From: Saccharicrinis fermentans DSM 9555 = JCM 21142 | GTDB taxonomy: Bacteria > Bacteroidota > Bacteroidia > Bacteroidales > Marinilabiliaceae | DNA length: 64,000 bases | Direction: 5' to 3' | Assembly: GCF_000517085.1 (NCBI RefSeq) | Contig: NZ_KI912107.1 | Location: 4,895,980 to 4,959,979 of the forward strand | Shown: positions 8,347-17,922 of the stretch, piece by piece | Layout: every line of letters begins with the position of its first letter | How positions within the stretch are numbered: position 1 is the stretch's first letter | Notes under the pieces: model-generated | Databases searched by the model: none | What the model was told of the DNA's origin: nothing | Seen by the model: only the letters and a program-made list of their open reading frames with translations | Position numbers and translations under genes: made by a program

Positions 8347-9282
8347 TTATTGGAGCGACAATAACCAAGCAGAGCTGAATCCATTGCTTTTTCGATGGAT
8401 GTCAAGCGCTTCAACGGCCTCTTGCTTATCAGCAAAACCCTCTACTGAAACTCTGAAACGTCCATTGGAAGATATTAGCTCTGCACTCTCAATGCCTTTC
8501 TTTTTTAGTTTATCTAGAAACTGTTGCGCCGGTTGCTTGGCTTTAAAGCTGCCGGCAATAATAAAATATTTATTATTAATTAGCATCGGTTCAGCTTCCG
8601 TCTTTGTTTCTATAGCGCTAACTGGCGTCGCTGTATATGGCTCAGTAGTTAGCAATTCGTCGTCGTTTGTACTAACGGAAACTTGTTCCATCCGGGGGAA
8701 TATATCCGAAAAGTTACTGTACTGTGTTTGGTTACCAAAGTCGGGTGTAACCATTAGAAATCCTAAAATGAGTGCTACACTGGCTGCAATTTGGCGTGTG
8801 CTTTTGGCATTGAGCGTTCTACGAACAAGTCTTCGTGCTGGTTCATTTTGCTCTTTAATTTGTTCCAGTGTTTTAAAATGAAAAGTACTTAGCCCAAACG
8901 AATCTGTTGAAAATGATTCTTCACGCGCAGGGATAAATATGGTATTACCCACAACGTCATTCTTTAGCTCCCCGGCAGAGCCAATAGATATAATTTCTCC
9001 TCTGGTAAGTTGAAACTTAAGGATGCTGATGTATTGACTCAACTTATTATTACATTCTTCGTAGCTGATTCCTTCGGCATTCGCAATATGATTGATTAAT
9101 AAACCATCGTTATGCGATAGGCTTTTGTTAAAACCTATTTTTCTACAGGGAGGACTGAAAACACCGGTTTTTTCATTTAACTCGGCGTTTTTTCTGTTTG
9201 CCACAAAGCCTCCCAAGCCTGGAACAATTACGCAATCGTATAAATAAAGTAAGTCGTTGATATGTTTTTCTAGATTAAGCAT
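8347..9282 (-). CDS. HU-CCDC81-like and SPOR domain protein
   Basis: 311 aa. The N-terminal half (about 1-140) begins MLNLEKHINDLLYLYDCVIVPGLGGFV, the pattern of the bacterial HU-CCDC81 module, an HU/IHF-fold domain pair common in Bacteroidetes. One hydrophobic segment (VALILGFLMV, about 170-185) spans the membrane. The C-terminal 70-80 residues (KYFIIAGSFKAKQPAQQFLDKL...) form a SPOR domain, which binds denuded peptidoglycan at division sites. The start is set where the HU domain begins; an upstream in-frame ATG adds a hydrophobic stretch that looks non-native. Likely a cell-division or envelope protein with a cytoplasmic HU-like end; the precise role is unknown. Confidence 0.8.
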   Translation of the reverse strand: MLNLEKHINDLLYLYDCVIVPGLGGFVANRKNAELNEKTGVFSPPCRKIGFNKSLSHNDGLLINHIANAEGISYEECNNKLSQYISILKFQLTRGEIISIGSAGELKNDVVGNTIFIPAREESFSTDSFGLSTFHFKTLEQIKEQNEPARRLVRRTLNAKSTRQIAASVALILGFLMVTPDFGNQTQYSNFSDIFPRMEQVSVSTNDDELLTTEPYTATPVSAIETKTEAEPMLINNKYFIIAGSFKAKQPAQQFLDKLKKKGIESAELISSNGRFRVSVEGFADKQEAVEALDIHRKSNGFSSAWLLSLQ

Positions 9283-9433
9283 GATGCAAAAATAATAAAA
9301 AAAAACGTGGATGTATACTACTGTTATAAACATCTGTTAATAACCTGTTGAAAACTAAGAATTACCAACAAGTACCCACTTGTTTAATTAATTTAATTAC
9401 AGGGTTTTAGTTGAAATTCAATAAAAATAATTG

Positions 9434-9464
9434 TTTGAAATGACGGTTTATTTGTTAATTTTAC
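9434..9464 (+). promoter_or_regulatory. candidate promoter of galE
   Basis: TTTG at 9434-9437, a 19-base spacer, then TAATTTTA at 9457-9464, one mismatch from TAnnTTTG. The spacing equals that of the second rRNA promoter in this window. Confidence 0.45.
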
Positions 9465-9504
9465 GGGATCAATCTTTAGAAGTTATATTTATTTAATAAA
9501 GGAT

Positions 9505-10533
9505 ATGAGTAAGCAAATATTAGTTACAGGCGGAACCGGATATATTGGTTCACATACTGTTGTTGAATTACAGAATGCTGGTTTTGATGTTGTTGTTGTG
9601 GATAATTTGTCAAATTCTCAAATTGAGGTGTTGGATAATATCGAAAAAATTACAGGCATTCGTCCGGCTTTTGAACAATTCGATTTGGCGGATAGTGTTT
9701 TAACTGATGCATTTTTTCAGAAGTATAATAATCTTGACGCCATCATTCATTTTGCTGCATTTAAAGCAGTGGGAGAGTCGGTTCAAAAACCTTTGGAATA
9801 TTATCGTAACAACTTAAATTCCTTGATGAACCTGTTGGCTGGCATGAAAAAATATGACATTGCTAATTTGGTTTTTTCTTCATCGTGTACGGTTTATGGT
9901 CAGCCTGATGTTTTGCCTGTAACCGAAGCTACACCTCGAAAGGAAGCTGAGTCTCCCTACGGAAACACTAAGGCAATTTGTGAAGATATTATGCGTGATT
10001 TTTGTAAGGTGAACGAAGCTGTAAATTGTATTGCCTTGCGTTATTTTAATCCTATTGGAGCACATGAGTCTGGTTTGATTGGTGAATTTCCGGTTGGAGT
10101 ACCCAATAACCTGGTGCCTTTTATTACACAAACAGCAGCCGGACTTCGTGATGAGTTAAGTGTGTTTGGCGATGATTATGATACCCCGGATGGAACAGCT
10201 GTGAGGGATTATATTAATGTGGTGGATTTGTCTAAAGCCCATGTTGTTGCAATCAATAGGCTTATTGATGATAAAAAGAAAGCCAACTACGAATTTTTTA
10301 ACATAGGTACCGGAGAGGGATATTCGGTAATGCAATTGGTGAAAGCTTTTATTGAAGTGAATCATGTTGATTTAAAATATAAGGTTGTTGGTAGAAGAGA
10401 GGGTGATATCGAGAAGATATGGGCGGATACTTCATATGCCAATAATGAGTTAGGTTGGAAATCAGAAAAAACATTGGAAGAGACTTTGGCTTCTGCATGG
10501 AAATGGGAGAAAAATGTGAGAGGTATTCAATAG
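9505..10533 (+). CDS. galE: UDP-glucose 4-epimerase
   Basis: Interconverts UDP-glucose and UDP-galactose; 342 aa, an extended short-chain dehydrogenase. The N-terminal NAD loop is VTGGTGYIGSHT (about 7-18). The catalytic serine region is VFSSSCTVYG, and the Tyr-Lys pair is in SPYGNTK. The RYFNPIGAHESG segment and the GTAVRDYI(N/H)V motif are diagnostic of GalE rather than other epimerases. A promoter candidate precedes it and a strong terminator follows, so it is probably a single-gene transcript supplying sugars for envelope polysaccharide. Confidence 0.96.
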   Translation: MSKQILVTGGTGYIGSHTVVELQNAGFDVVVVDNLSNSQIEVLDNIEKITGIRPAFEQFDLADSVLTDAFFQKYNNLDAIIHFAAFKAVGESVQKPLEYYRNNLNSLMNLLAGMKKYDIANLVFSSSCTVYGQPDVLPVTEATPRKEAESPYGNTKAICEDIMRDFCKVNEAVNCIALRYFNPIGAHESGLIGEFPVGVPNNLVPFITQTAAGLRDELSVFGDDYDTPDGTAVRDYINVVDLSKAHVVAINRLIDDKKKANYEFFNIGTGEGYSVMQLVKAFIEVNHVDLKYKVVGRREGDIEKIWADTSYANNELGWKSEKTLEETLASAWKWEKNVRGIQ

Positions 10534-10639
10534 CATAGATTTGAATGCTTGTGGTCTTAAATAGATTTGCTTGTTTCGACTAAACCAGATGTTGATACTA
10601 AGTAGTTTAAGGCTTGCTAATTCATTATTTATAAAATAG

Positions 10640-10672
10640 AAAGGTTGTTCACTTGTGAATAACCTTTTTTTT
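10640..10672 (+). terminator. intrinsic terminator after galE
   Basis: AAAGGTTGTTCAC pairs with GTGAATAACCTTT across a two-base centre (one bulge or mismatch) and runs into eight or more T. Confidence 0.85.
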
Positions 10673-10718
10673 AGCTGTTGAAGTCATATATTGCAGAATA
10701 AATTTATGGATGAGTGAT

Positions 10719-10740
10719 GAGTTCCATATGGCCATTGAAA
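10719..10740 (+). promoter_or_regulatory. leader motif shared with lpxK
   Basis: GAGTTCCATATGGCCATT lies 15 bases before the rfbB ATG, in the same relative place as the related copy before lpxK. See the finding on this motif. Confidence 0.3.
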
Positions 10741-10755
10741 AATAAATTTAATCGT

Positions 10756-11808
10756 ATGAAAAAAATTCTTATTACTGGGGGTGCAGGTTTTATTGGTTCG
10801 CATGTAGTTCGTTTGTTTGTTCTGCAATATCCACAATATCATATTTTTAATTTGGATGCGTTAACCTATGCCGGAAATCTGGAAAACCTGAAGGATATCG
10901 AAAATGAACCTAACTATACCTTTATCAAAGGTGATATTGTTTCTGAACAGGCAATGAATAGTCTTTTTGAGAAGCATCAGTTTGATGGGGTTATTCATCT
11001 GGCTGCTGAGTCGCATGTCGATCGCTCCATTTCGGACCCTCTCTCTTTTATTAAAACCAATATTTTAGGTACGGTTAATTTGTTGAACGCAGCTAAAAAT
11101 ACTTGGCATGATAATTACGAGGGAAAATTATTTTATCACATCTCTACTGATGAAGTCTATGGTTCTTTAGGCAAGACGGGATTGTTTACTGAAACTACAG
11201 CTTACGACCCACGAAGTCCGTATTCTTCGTCAAAGGCCAGTAGTGATCATTTGGTACGGGCTTATCATCATACTTATGGTATGCCGGTTGTTATCTCCAA
11301 TTGTTCCAATAATTACGGTCCCAATCAGTTTCCTGAGAAGTTAATCCCTCTGGCTATTCATAACATCAAAAATAATAAGCCAATTCCTGTTTATGGAAAG
11401 GGTGAAAATGTGCGGGATTGGCTATTTGTTATGGATCATGCCCGCGCTATTGATATGATTTATCATCGGGGTAACAATGGCGAGACCTATAATATTGGAG
11501 GCATTAATGAGTGGACTAATATTGATCTGATCAGAAAGATGTGTGAGGTGTTGGATCGAAAACTGAATCGGCCAGCAGGAACATGTGCTAATCTAATAAC
11601 TTTTGTAAAGGATAGAGCAGGTCATGATATGCGTTATGCAATTGACTCATCTAAGCTCATGAATGAACTGGGTTGGAAGCCATCGTTGCAATTTGAAGAA
11701 GGAATAGAAAAAACCATCGACTGGTATCTGGATAATGAAGAGTGGATGAGAAATATAACGGATGGTAGCTATGAGAAATATTACCAGAAGCAATATGAAG
11801 ATCGATGA
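10756..11808 (+). CDS. rfbB: dTDP-glucose 4,6-dehydratase
   Basis: Second step of dTDP-L-rhamnose synthesis: NAD-dependent conversion of dTDP-glucose to the 4-keto-6-deoxy sugar. 350 aa. The start at MKKILITGGAGFIGSHVV places the dinucleotide loop at residues 3-15; an upstream in-frame ATG lies in the leader motif. Family markers are ALTYAGN, HLAAESHVDRSI, the active-site STDEVYGSLG, the Tyr-Lys pair in SPYSSSKASSDH, and NNYGPNQFPEKLIP. The end (LGWKPSLQFEEGIEKTIDWY) is also typical. No rmlA, rmlC or rmlD lies beside it, so the pathway genes are dispersed. Confidence 0.95.
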   Translation: MKKILITGGAGFIGSHVVRLFVLQYPQYHIFNLDALTYAGNLENLKDIENEPNYTFIKGDIVSEQAMNSLFEKHQFDGVIHLAAESHVDRSISDPLSFIKTNILGTVNLLNAAKNTWHDNYEGKLFYHISTDEVYGSLGKTGLFTETTAYDPRSPYSSSKASSDHLVRAYHHTYGMPVVISNCSNNYGPNQFPEKLIPLAIHNIKNNKPIPVYGKGENVRDWLFVMDHARAIDMIYHRGNNGETYNIGGINEWTNIDLIRKMCEVLDRKLNRPAGTCANLITFVKDRAGHDMRYAIDSSKLMNELGWKPSLQFEEGIEKTIDWYLDNEEWMRNITDGSYEKYYQKQYEDR

Positions 11809-11872
11809 AGTAGACAGTAAAAAAACAAATGAAAAAGGACGGGATGTAAATTCCTGTTCTTAGGACTATGTT

Positions 11873-11915
11873 AACTATTTCCCCTTATTCCATAGAATTG
11901 GGGAAATAGTTTTTA
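11873..11915. terminator. terminator between convergent rfbB and glmS
   Basis: AACTATTTCCCC pairs perfectly with GGGGAAATAGTT around a 15-base loop, followed by T residues. The complementary side can serve glmS. Confidence 0.75.
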
Positions 11916-11948
11916 TAGTTTCATGATGTTGAGGTCTTCTTTTTTATA

Positions 11949-13784
11949 CTATTCAACAGTTACCGACTTAGCTAAATTTCTTGGTTGATCCACATTACAA
12001 CCTCTCATAACAGCTATGTAGTACGATACTATTTGTAGGGGAATAACGGTTAATAAGGGTGCAACAGATTCATGGCAATCGGGAACTTCAATGACGTGAT
12101 CAGCTAGCTTCTTTATGGTTTGGTCGCCCTCGGTAACGACAGCGATCACTTTTCCATTACGTGCTTTTACCTCTTGTATATTGCTGACAATTTTTTCGTA
12201 TGATTTATCCTTAGTGGCCAAAACAAATACAGGCATGTTCTCATCAATAAGGGCTATGGGGCCGTGTTTCATTTCTGCCGCAGGGTATCCTTCTGCATGT
12301 ATATATGAAATTTCTTTCAGTTTAAGCGCTCCTTCTAGAGCTACGGGGAACAAGACGCCTCTTCCAAGATAGAGCGAGTTGCTAGCATCTTTGTAGGTTT
12401 CGGCAATGTCTTTGATGTACTGTTCTGATCTTAAAATGTGCTTTATCTTTTCTGGCACAAGGGTTAATTCCTGTATTAATTGTTTGTATAACTCGTCGTA
12501 CAAAGAACCTCGTTTTCGTCCTAGCATGAAGGCCATCATTGTTAATACAGTTACCTGAGATGTAAATGCTTTGGTAGAGGCGACACCAATCTCTGGGCCT
12601 GCGTGTGTGTATACTCCGGCATGGGTTTCTCGAGGTATAGATGAGCCAACCACGTTACATATTCCTACAATAGTGGCTCCTTGTTTTTTTGCCATTTTAA
12701 TAGCTGCCAAGGTATCTGCGGTCTCTCCACTTTGTGAAATTGCTATTAAAACATCGTCGGCATTAATTACAGGATTTCTATATCTGAATTCTGAAGCATA
12801 TTCTACTTCCACTGGTATCCGGGCGTATTCTTCAAATAAGTACTCGCCAACCATGGCTGCATGCCAAGATGTACCACAGGCTACAATGATAATTCTTTTG
12901 GCTTGTGTTAGTTTGGGCATTACATCAATAATTCCACCCAAGAATATTTTTGTTTTGTCAATGGAAATTCGTCCTCTGAAAGTATCACCTATTGATGAGG
13001 GTTGCTCGTGAATTTCTTTGAGCATAAAGTGTTCGTATTCACCTTTGTCAATCTCATCGATGGTTAGTTCAACCTTTTGTATCTTAGGTTTTTGGGCGTC
13101 GTTTTGGATGTTTTTTAATATTAAATCATCTTTGGTGATAATGGCAACGTCCTCGTCATTCATGTATATGACCTGATCGGTATATTCAACTATGGGTGAA
13201 GCATCTGATGCTAGGTAATACTCATGGTCACCAACTCCAATTACCAAAGGACTCCCTTTACGAGCGGCAATCAATTGCTCTTTTTCTTCGGTACAGGATA
13301 TCACAAGTCCATAGGCCCCAATGACCTTTGAAAGAGCTAGTCTGACAGCAATCTCAGCATCTACTTTTTGTTCCTGGTAAATATTTTCTATTAGATTCAC
13401 CAATACTTCAGTGTCTGTTTCGCTTTGAAATACATAGCCTCTAAGTTCTAATTCTTTCTTTAGGTGGGCGTAGTTCTCAATAATGCCGTTGTGTACCAAT
13501 GTGAATTTTCCGTTCATGGATGTATGGGGATGGGCGTTGGTATCGTTAGGTTCTCCATGTGTAGCCCAACGGGTGTGTCCCATTCCTATAGTTCCGGATA
13601 AATGTTTTCCTTTGGCATGGGTTTCCAGGTCTTTTACCTTTCCTAAACATTTGTAGGTGTGTATGTCTGAGTTGATCAAGGCCACACCTGCTGAGTCGTA
13701 TCCTCTATACTCTAATCGCTGTAGTCCTTTTATTAAAATGGGGTAGGCTACTTTATCACCCACATAGGCAACTATTCCGCACAT
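11949..13784 (-). CDS. glmS: glutamine--fructose-6-phosphate aminotransferase (isomerizing)
   Basis: Makes glucosamine 6-phosphate, the entry to peptidoglycan and lipid A amino sugars. 611 aa, full length. The N-terminal glutaminase domain starts MCGIVAYVG, with Cys2 as the nucleophile, and contains the GHTRWATHG loop. Two SIS sugar-isomerase domains follow: ACGTSWHAAMVGEY and SQSGETADT in the first, LGRGVLFPVALEGALKLKE in the second. The terminus DQPRNLAKSVTVE is the canonical Lys-containing tail that closes the active site. No glmS ribozyme is evident upstream, as expected outside Firmicutes. The next minus-strand gene upstream is 62 bp away. Confidence 0.97.
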   Translation of the reverse strand: MCGIVAYVGDKVAYPILIKGLQRLEYRGYDSAGVALINSDIHTYKCLGKVKDLETHAKGKHLSGTIGMGHTRWATHGEPNDTNAHPHTSMNGKFTLVHNGIIENYAHLKKELELRGYVFQSETDTEVLVNLIENIYQEQKVDAEIAVRLALSKVIGAYGLVISCTEEKEQLIAARKGSPLVIGVGDHEYYLASDASPIVEYTDQVIYMNDEDVAIITKDDLILKNIQNDAQKPKIQKVELTIDEIDKGEYEHFMLKEIHEQPSSIGDTFRGRISIDKTKIFLGGIIDVMPKLTQAKRIIIVACGTSWHAAMVGEYLFEEYARIPVEVEYASEFRYRNPVINADDVLIAISQSGETADTLAAIKMAKKQGATIVGICNVVGSSIPRETHAGVYTHAGPEIGVASTKAFTSQVTVLTMMAFMLGRKRGSLYDELYKQLIQELTLVPEKIKHILRSEQYIKDIAETYKDASNSLYLGRGVLFPVALEGALKLKEISYIHAEGYPAAEMKHGPIALIDENMPVFVLATKDKSYEKIVSNIQEVKARNGKVIAVVTEGDQTIKKLADHVIEVPDCHESVAPLLTVIPLQIVSYYIAVMRGCNVDQPRNLAKSVTVE

Positions 13785-13846
13785 ATATCTTGATTGTTTT
13801 GTTTCGTTACTTATTATGACAATGCGAGTTTGTTAAACACGTATTG

Positions 13847-15805
13847 CTATGCTAATTGTTTTATTATTCGTGCTGCTTCTTCGTCTTTGTTTTTGTACTC
13901 TAATTCTAATTCCTGTATAAAAGAATTGTTATCTGCACTTCCTCTAACTATATTAAAATCAATATTTCTGCAGTCTTGATTTCCGTCTATACCAAATCCT
14001 ATTTTGCTTTTTGCATTAAATTCTTTTTTAGCATCCATGATTATAGAATGCATAATTTGTGTGTTATTGGCACTCCACTCTTTGATAAAATTTACGAGTT
14101 CAGTTGTTGTACAATGAGTAATGTCTATTTTAAAATATTGCTTTAAGACGAAGAATACGTGTGCTTGTTTTAGCATTTTATAGTCGTCGAATTGTTCCTT
14201 GTAAAACAAATTCCATTCATCGATATTAAGGCTGTTATTCTCAATTTGTTCAATGAATTTATTTAATCTGGATGTTTTGCATATTAACCCGGACAAATCA
14301 ACCCATTGGTTGTGTTGGGGAAATACAAATGATTTTTTAATATGATCAAAATTCGTATGTTTTAGAACAGAAAGCAATTCATCTCCAACATATTTGACCA
14401 ATGCTTGTTCGTACAATTTAATTCCACGGTTTATGGAGGCCAATGAGAGCTGAACGTTTTTGTACATTATGTTTTTGCTCTGTGGAGATGCTTTTTGTTG
14501 GAGTTGCCTTAGCGTTTTGATAGCATCTAGTATTTTATGAATAGTATGTGGATTTAAGACTTCACTTATGATATAATCTAGGTGCTTATTTCCTTTTCTT
14601 TTATCTCTTTTGATCCATTTTTGTGCGTCGCGGGTAATACCCACATTAAAAATATTTTGAGCGGGCATCAAAACGCTTTTTCCCTCCACTTCTATCAAAT
14701 AAGAAAAAGGAAGGGATGCAGTGTCCGGATTGTTGTAATGGCGTCCTAAAATCATGGTGAAGGCACCAATCTGTGCCGGCCACATAATGTAAGAGTCGCT
14801 TCCGGTTTTGCCGCCTCGTTCTATAATGCCTTGATGAACCGGGCCTAGTTTATACATGTGGTTGCTTTGGTTGGTGCCACTGCCTGCATTGTAAAAGGAG
14901 TAGTATCCGGCAATTAATAGAGTCGATTTGTGGTGGGTTACAGTATAAGGGCCGCCGAAAATGCTGCATGCTTCTCCTTGCATACACTGACTGTTGGCAA
15001 AGAATAAGGAGTTTTCGGCGCTGTATGAATGGCTCATTTCGCATCCTTGTCCCACAAAGCAGTTTCTTAAGTAGGTGTTACCACTGATTGTAGATCCGGA
15101 GGAGATAATAAAATCTGCAGCGTCTACGCCAGGACCAATGTGGCTAGGGGCAAGGTAAGAGCTATTAATAGAACCGTTGTTTAGGTTTTGTACCCCTTCC
15201 AATAGGGCATGTGGACCCACTTTGATGTTTTTAAGGCTAGCGCAATTTATTATCACCGTATTTGTCCCAATGTATCCTGTTGGAGATTGAAGGTTTTTTA
15301 CATGATTTAATATAGACTTTTGTATGTTTTCGGTAAAAGTTGGGTTGTGTCTGTAAAAAGCCATCAAGTAGGCTGTGTGGGCCGAAAGTGCATCGTAAAT
15401 AATAACTTCTCTACCTCCGGCTTCGTTTATTGGCTTTACTGTGGTGCCGTTTCCAAAGGATGACACACGGTCGACCATCAAGGTGCTTACATCTTGTATA
15501 ATACAATTTTCTTCAATAATATAATTAGATATAGAGGTGCCGATATTTTTAATATAGCACTTATCTTTTATGGTGCAGTTGTGAAGATGTGCATTGTAAA
15601 TTCCACTATAATCAAGGGCGGTGGAAGGCAGTTTTATTTTATCGGAAAATACGCCCAAATAATTATAACCTGAGAAAGTGACGTTTTTCAGATGCTTGCT
15701 GACAAAGTTAGCAGCTACCTGAACCTTATCCCAACCGTCTATTGCTGTGCAATGGTTACTTTCAAGGGTGGTGATCTCTTTTGATGTTAGGCTTCTGTAC
15801 GACAT
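13847..15805 (-). CDS. DUF4954-type left-handed beta-helix protein
   Basis: 652 aa, a length typical of the DUF4954 family that I associate with Bacteroidetes and spirochaetes. Residues 40-350 consist of irregular hexapeptide-like turns (ISNYIIEENCIIQDV, FIISSGSTISGNTYLRNCFVG), the pattern of a parallel beta-helix as in sugar-nucleotide acyl- and nucleotidyltransferases. Conserved stretches include NEAGGREV, KLGPVHQGIIERGGKTG and WPAQIGAFTMILGRHY. The C-terminal third is alpha-helical. It lies 62 bp upstream of glmS on the same strand, so it may share a transcript with amino-sugar synthesis. The reaction is unknown; a role in sugar handling is inference from fold and neighbour. Confidence 0.7.
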   Translation of the reverse strand: MSYRSLTSKEITTLESNHCTAIDGWDKVQVAANFVSKHLKNVTFSGYNYLGVFSDKIKLPSTALDYSGIYNAHLHNCTIKDKCYIKNIGTSISNYIIEENCIIQDVSTLMVDRVSSFGNGTTVKPINEAGGREVIIYDALSAHTAYLMAFYRHNPTFTENIQKSILNHVKNLQSPTGYIGTNTVIINCASLKNIKVGPHALLEGVQNLNNGSINSSYLAPSHIGPGVDAADFIISSGSTISGNTYLRNCFVGQGCEMSHSYSAENSLFFANSQCMQGEACSIFGGPYTVTHHKSTLLIAGYYSFYNAGSGTNQSNHMYKLGPVHQGIIERGGKTGSDSYIMWPAQIGAFTMILGRHYNNPDTASLPFSYLIEVEGKSVLMPAQNIFNVGITRDAQKWIKRDKRKGNKHLDYIISEVLNPHTIHKILDAIKTLRQLQQKASPQSKNIMYKNVQLSLASINRGIKLYEQALVKYVGDELLSVLKHTNFDHIKKSFVFPQHNQWVDLSGLICKTSRLNKFIEQIENNSLNIDEWNLFYKEQFDDYKMLKQAHVFFVLKQYFKIDITHCTTTELVNFIKEWSANNTQIMHSIIMDAKKEFNAKSKIGFGIDGNQDCRNIDFNIVRGSADNNSFIQELELEYKNKDEEAARIIKQLA

Positions 15806-15911
15806 AGCTCAATAATATAAGTTGATGTTACGGGACGAAAATAAGAAAATTAAGTTCTATATGCATTAGGGTAAGAGTGATTATGTCATATTTATATTGA
15901 CGCTATAGCAT

Positions 15912-15953
15912 AAAAAAAGCTGCCATCCCAATAATGGGGAGGCAGCTTTTTTT
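15912..15953. terminator. bidirectional terminator
   Basis: AAAAAAAGCTGCC pairs with GGCAGCTTTTTTT, with further pairing of CCCA and TGGG inside, giving a long hairpin with A and T runs on both flanks. It follows the minus-strand gene at 15998-16807. Confidence 0.75.
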
Positions 15954-15997
15954 ATGTGTTGTTTATTTATTCTCCAGATAGCTGTTGTTAACAGAAA

Positions 15998-16807
15998 TTA
16001 CTTATCTAATAAATCATCATAGAATTTGTTGAATGCATCTACATATGTTTCTTCGTCTTGAAAATCAAGGAATGGTTTTCCACTTCCTTTTGCATAGTCT
16101 ATAATGTTTTGATTGGCTTCGGGATCACCTTGTATAATACCGTCGCTGAAATTGATGGCTAATTTACTGAGATTCTCGAAGTTGAATGGTGCTAATCCGG
16201 CAAAATCATCTTTACTGACGCCTTCTAGCATAAATTTCTCAGCAAAAGAATCAGGAAAAGTGCTTGTGAATCCGTCGTTATATACGCTATAAACCAATTT
16301 TGAATTGGCAAAATGTGGATCTTCATTCATCGCTTTTTTGATGTATAAAGGAACCAGTCCGGTAAACCATCCATGACAATGAATAACATCCGGAGCCCAT
16401 CTCAATTTTTTGGTAGTTTCTAAAACACCTCTGGCGAAAAAGATAGCTCTTTCGTCATTGTCTTCGTACTCTACCCCTTCTTTGTTGGCTAATGTGGCCT
16501 TGCGATGAAAGTAGTCTTCGTTGTCGATGAAATATACCTGCATACGCGCGGCTTGAATAGAAGCTACTTTAATAATTAAAGGGTGATCCGTGTCGTCAAT
16601 GATTAAGTTCATTCCTGACAAACGGATTACTTCGTGTAATTGGTTTCTTCGTTCGTTAATACAGCCAAAACGAGGCATGAATGTTCTGATTTCTTTTCCT
16701 TTTTCCTGTATGCCTTGTGGTAAATAGCGACCTATTTTGGACATCTGTGATTCGGGAAGATAGGGTGTGATTTCTTGGGAAATAAATAAAACCTTTGTTT
16801 TTTCCAT
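15998..16807 (-). CDS. glycogen/starch-synthase-like protein, GT5 N-terminal domain only
   Basis: 269 aa. MEKTKVLFISQEITPYLPESQMSKIGRYLP and the VIHCHGWFTGLVPLYIK segment match the N-terminal ADP-glucose-binding half of GT5 glycogen synthases. The family is normally about 480 aa with a second Rossmann domain carrying the EXXG retaining motif, which is missing here. Length and ends are clean, with no remnant after the stop, so this is a short family member and not a broken gene. Bacteroidetes often keep such a gene divergent from panC, as here. The usual KTGGL-type loop near the N-terminus is replaced by ESQMSKIG, so ordinary glycogen synthase activity is doubtful. The start was chosen to begin with the first beta strand. 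Confidence 0.7.
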   Translation of the reverse strand: MEKTKVLFISQEITPYLPESQMSKIGRYLPQGIQEKGKEIRTFMPRFGCINERRNQLHEVIRLSGMNLIIDDTDHPLIIKVASIQAARMQVYFIDNEDYFHRKATLANKEGVEYEDNDERAIFFARGVLETTKKLRWAPDVIHCHGWFTGLVPLYIKKAMNEDPHFANSKLVYSVYNDGFTSTFPDSFAEKFMLEGVSKDDFAGLAPFNFENLSKLAINFSDGIIQGDPEANQNIIDYAKGSGKPFLDFQDEETYVDAFNKFYDDLLDK

Positions 16808-17061
16808 CTTATTTGTTGGTGATAATTGCTTTATGAAAATTGTAACAAGACGCAAAATTAACAAAAATAAAGTTCTCAAGCAAAAACAAGGAATTTTATT
16901 GTTACTATTTGATTTGTTGTAAGTGCTGTATTTCAGCTAAAAACAAGGGTAATTATTAATTGATGCGTGTTTTAGCTTGTGACTTAGTGAAAGTTGTGGA
17001 TTTTATGCTTTTATAGTTAAGAATTTATTATTTACTTTGCGGGGTTTTTTGAAAAAATGAT

Positions 17062-17922
17062 ATGAATATTGTTACTAATTCTGAGGAACTTAAATCATTA
17101 ATTTCGGCCCATAAGGATAGCGGCCAAAAGATCGGTTTTGTACCTACCATGGGAGCCTTGCATAAGGGGCATTTAAGTTTGGTGGAAACAGCTGGGCAAT
17201 GCACTGATGTGGTTGTTGTCAGCATCTTTGTAAACCCAAACCAATTTAATAATCAGGAAGATTTATTAAACTATCCTCGAACTATTGATCATGATAAGGC
17301 GTTATTAAGTAGTACGGCATGTACTATTCTTTATCATCCCACGGTTGAAGATGTATATCCCCAAGAGGATAATAGAGTTTTTGATTTTGGTATGTTGGAT
17401 AAGGTGATGGAGGGCAAGTTTCGTCCGGGACACTTTAATGGTGTGGCACAAGTGGTAAGCCGTTTTTTTGATCTGGTGCAGCCCCATAAAGCTTTCTTTG
17501 GTGAAAAGGATTTTCAACAGTTGGCGGTTATAAAAGCCATGACCAAGATGCTTAATTATGAAATTGAAATTGTGCCGGTGAAAATAGTTCGTGAAAAAGA
17601 TGGATTGGCTATGAGCTCTCGCAATGAGCGCTTAAGTGAGGAGCAAAGGAGGGAGTCAGTATTGATTTCAAAAACATTATTTGAGTCAAAACAGCAGATG
17701 GATACAAAAAATATAAAAGAAGTTATTAATTTTGTGGTCGATAAGATAAACAGTTCTGCATTGTTAAACATTGAGTATTTTAATATTGTAGATGGTGACA
17801 CACTACAACCTGTTGATGATTGGAATGAAAGTGAGTATATTGTAGGTTGTATTGCTGTATTTGCAGATAAAGTAAGATTGATTGATAATTTGATTTACAA
17901 AAACTTTCAGGATGTACGTTGA
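17062..17922 (+). CDS. panC: pantothenate synthetase
   Basis: Condenses pantoate with beta-alanine using ATP in vitamin B5/CoA synthesis. 286 aa, standard length. The nucleotidyltransferase HxGH box is in [13 protein letters not shown] (28-40). [19 protein letters not shown], the [15 protein letters not shown] segment, FGEKDFQQL and the KMSKS-equivalent [10 protein letters not shown] are all present. It overlaps panD by 11 bp and is divergent from the glycogen-synthase-like gene across about 250 bp. Confidence 0.97.
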   Translation: MNIVTNSEELKSLISAHKDSGQKIGFVPTMGALHKGHLSLVETAGQCTDVVVVSIFVNPNQFNNQEDLLNYPRTIDHDKALLSSTACTILYHPTVEDVYPQEDNRVFDFGMLDKVMEGKFRPGHFNGVAQVVSRFFDLVQPHKAFFGEKDFQQLAVIKAMTKMLNYEIEIVPVKIVREKDGLAMSSRNERLSEEQRRESVLISKTLFESKQQMDTKNIKEVINFVVDKINSSALLNIEYFNIVDGDTLQPVDDWNESEYIVGCIAVFADKVRLIDNLIYKNFQDVR

